Positions 6,324 through 7,823 of a stretch of 7,823 nucleotides of DNA are shown one piece after another. The notes beneath the pieces are model-generated. The model did not search any database and had not been told where the DNA came from. It saw nothing but the letters and a program-made list of their open reading frames with translations. This stretch comes from Gammaproteobacteria bacterium. Its GTDB lineage: Bacteria > Pseudomonadota > Gammaproteobacteria > Eutrophobiales > Eutrophobiaceae. The translations under genes and the position numbers were made by a program. The stretch lies in the NCBI GenBank assembly GCA_003645215.1, contig QNEM01000084.1, positions 1-7,823 on the forward strand, read 5' to 3'. The number at the start of each line of letters is the position of its first letter. Position 1 is the stretch's first letter.

Positions 6324-7685
6324 ATGCCTGATAAAAATAGTTTCTACTATGCCCCATGGGAAAGAGCATATCAGCGCATAGCGACACCTTTCGAAGAATT
6401 TATTCATCGGCAAACAACAACCGGTATCCTTTTAATGGTCTGTGCAGTCATTGCGCTGATTATCGCTAATTCATCTTATTTCGATGCCTATAACCAACTA
6501 CTGCACAGTAAAATGGCCATCAGTATCGGCAGTTGGAAGATCGAGCATAGTCTGCATCACTGGATAAATGACGGTCTAATGACAATTTTCTTTTTTGTTG
6601 TTGGTCTCGAGATTAAACGTGAAGTCCTGGTCGGTGAGCTCTCCAGTATTAATAACGCATTACTGCCGGTTATTGGTGCGATTGGTGGCATGGTCGTTCC
6701 TGCACTCCTCTATTTATGGGTTACTGGCGACACGGAAAATGCCAAAGGCTGGGGCATACCAATGGCCACTGATATTGCTTTTGCAGTAGGTGTTATGGCA
6801 TTGCTTGGAAAACGGGTTCCCCGGGCATTGCTGACCTTCCTGGTTGCCCTGGCTATTGTTGATGACCTTGGAGCCGTTACTGTAATAGCACTTTTTTATA
6901 CGGACACAATTAGTACTTCTTATCTAGCTGCTGCACTCATTATCCTGGTGGCGATGATTGCTATAAACCTGATGGGAATCAGACGTCCACTGCCATACTT
7001 TATTCTTACCACGGTACTCTGGATTGCCATGGAAGGATCAGGGATACATGCCACCATAGCAGGCATATTGGCAGCATGGACAGTGCCAGCATACTCCCGG
7101 TACCTGCCTAGGGATTTTAGTAAGAAGATACGCAAGCTTACCGATAAATTTGATGACTATGGAGAAAGTGATAAACCCTTGATCAACAATCCTTTGCAAT
7201 CAACTGTTACCTGGAGATTATCTGAGACGATTTCTTTGGCTATGTCACCCTTACAGAAGCTTGAGACGATGTTGCATATTCCTTCTACTTATCTGGTGAT
7301 TCCCCTTTTCGCGCTTGCTAATGCTGCGATTCCGCTTAGTTATGAAGCTATAAGTACTATGCTTGAAAGTACCATTGCATTCGGTATTTGTATCGGTCTT
7401 GTATTTGGAAAACTTATTGGTGTAGCGGGTAGTGTGATTCTTGCCGAAATGATGGGGGTTGGTCAATTTCCAAAAGGAGTTCAAAGATCACATATTATTG
7501 GAGCAGCACTGTTAGCGGGGATCGGTTTTACCATGTCAATTTTTATCTCTGAATTGGCTTTTATCTGGGATGGGCGTTTAGTGGAAGAAGCTAAAATGGG
7601 TATTCTTGCAGCTTCTCTGGTTTCTGGCCTCGGCGGTTATGCCTGGTTACGCTGGGTTGCGCCTTCTGATGAAGAGTCAAATTAA
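6324..7685 (+). CDS. nhaA: Na+/H+ antiporter NhaA (long form)
   Basis: NhaA is an inner-membrane antiporter that expels Na+ in exchange for about two H+, giving salt and alkaline tolerance. The 453 residues exceed the 388 of E. coli NhaA but fit long-form members. Conserved elements include the first-helix region TTTGILLMVCAVIALIIANS at 31-50, GLEIKRE at 94-100, and GIPMATDIAFAVG at 144-156 with Asp150 (E. coli Asp133). IVDDLGAVTVIALFYT at 178-193 carries Asp180 and Asp181 (Asp163/Asp164, the ion-binding pair). FGKLIG at 361-366 has Lys363 (Lys300), and GIGFTMSIFIS lies at 399-409. Much of the extra length is a charged stretch around 255-315 between helices, likely cytoplasmic, plus a longer N-terminus. 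The start has AAAGGA at 6311-6316, 7 bp before the ATG. No nhaR-type regulator gene is in the window. Confidence 0.96.
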   Translation: MPDKNSFYYAPWERAYQRIATPFEEFIHRQTTTGILLMVCAVIALIIANSSYFDAYNQLLHSKMAISIGSWKIEHSLHHWINDGLMTIFFFVVGLEIKREVLVGELSSINNALLPVIGAIGGMVVPALLYLWVTGDTENAKGWGIPMATDIAFAVGVMALLGKRVPRALLTFLVALAIVDDLGAVTVIALFYTDTISTSYLAAALIILVAMIAINLMGIRRPLPYFILTTVLWIAMEGSGIHATIAGILAAWTVPAYSRYLPRDFSKKIRKLTDKFDDYGESDKPLINNPLQSTVTWRLSETISLAMSPLQKLETMLHIPSTYLVIPLFALANAAIPLSYEAISTMLESTIAFGICIGLVFGKLIGVAGSVILAEMMGVGQFPKGVQRSHIIGAALLAGIGFTMSIFISELAFIWDGRLVEEAKMGILAASLVSGLGGYAWLRWVAPSDEESN

Positions 7686-7689
7686 GGTG

Positions 7690-7718
7690 CTCAATTAAAT
7701 CCTGTTCTACTCAATTAA
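7690..7718 (+). repeat. 9-bp direct repeat just downstream of nhaA
   Basis: CTCAATTAA is present at 7690-7698 and 7710-7718 with 11 bp between. The second copy ends in the TAA that sits immediately before the open frame at 7719. No GC-rich hairpin with a T-run, and so no obvious nhaA terminator, is seen in this stretch. Confidence 0.45.
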
Positions 7719-7823
7719 TACACGCTGGATAATCCAGATGGTAGATTACCAAATGGTAAATTAAATTTCGGGGGCTGGATCGACGAACCTGGAGTTGACC
7801 TCGTAATTCGAGCCATCCTTTGC
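7719..7823 (+). pseudogene. Coding-like open frame without a start codon, running off the right edge
   Basis: The frame beginning at 7719, directly after an in-frame TAA at 7716-7718, stays open to the window end. It reads YTLDNPDGRLPNGKLNFGGW and continues with IDEPGVDLVIRAIL. Its composition (Gly, Asp, Asn, Trp, Pro) looks more like a real protein than the opposite strand does. No ATG, GTG or TTG occurs in the 35 codons, so as it stands it cannot be the 5' end of a normal gene. It may be a gene remnant cut at its 5' end, a frameshifted gene, or chance. I recognise no family. Confidence 0.25.
7734..7763 (+). repeat. Two-copy 15-bp tandem repeat
   Basis: Units at 7734-7748 (CCAGATGGTAGATTA) and 7749-7763 (CCAAATGGTAAATTA) match at 13 of 15 bases. 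In the open frame they encode PDGRL and PNGKL, so both differences are conservative changes (Asp/Asn and Arg/Lys). The repeat also creates the palindrome TTACCA-AA-TGGTAA at 7746-7759. A separate palindrome, TGGATAATCCA, lies just before at 7726-7736. Confidence 0.55.

Noticed and set aside
7715..7822. Open frame on the - strand at the right edge (ending NLPFGNLPSGLSSVY)
   Set aside because: It overlaps the more protein-like + strand frame. Its Ser/Pro/Arg-rich composition looks like the shadow of that frame, though the edge prevents a firm decision.

Overview
The window looks like chromosomal DNA from a moderately AT-rich gammaproteobacterium, possibly marine or sulfur/methyl-oxidising. The lineage is inferred from the protein style: RecJ and ArfB close to the enterobacterial proteins, a long-form NhaA, and a PAS-GGDEF-EAL protein. 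No marker gene here settles it. Coding density is high. I see no phage genes, no CRISPR array, no tRNA or rRNA, and no recognisable insertion sequence.

Layout, left to right. Positions 1-134 hold the 3' end of an unidentified gene on the + strand. It is followed after 29 bp by a full-length recJ (164-1900), probably in the same transcript. A 159 bp AT-rich gap leads to an uncharacterised seven- or eight-helix membrane protein (2060-2824). After another 100 bp comes a 910-residue membrane-anchored c-di-GMP enzyme (2925-5657) with three PAS domains, GGDEF and EAL. Convergent to it, with a 35 bp gap, is arfB on the - strand (5693-6106). ArfB is diverged from nhaA (6324-7685, +) across a 217 bp regulatory region. 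The right end (7686-7823) has short direct repeats and an open frame that looks coding but has no start codon.

The genes are mostly unrelated housekeeping or stress functions: DNA repair exonuclease (RecJ), stalled-ribosome rescue (ArfB), Na+/H+ exchange (NhaA) and second-messenger signalling. The only pair that might work together is the membrane protein at 2060-2824 and the c-di-GMP enzyme at 2925-5657. They share a strand and no convincing terminator lies between them, but a functional link is only an inference.

The least explained items are the membrane protein, with its intramembrane DDxxxxHE motif, and the right-edge open frame, which contains a 15-bp in-frame tandem repeat. No clearly new multi-gene system is visible in this window.
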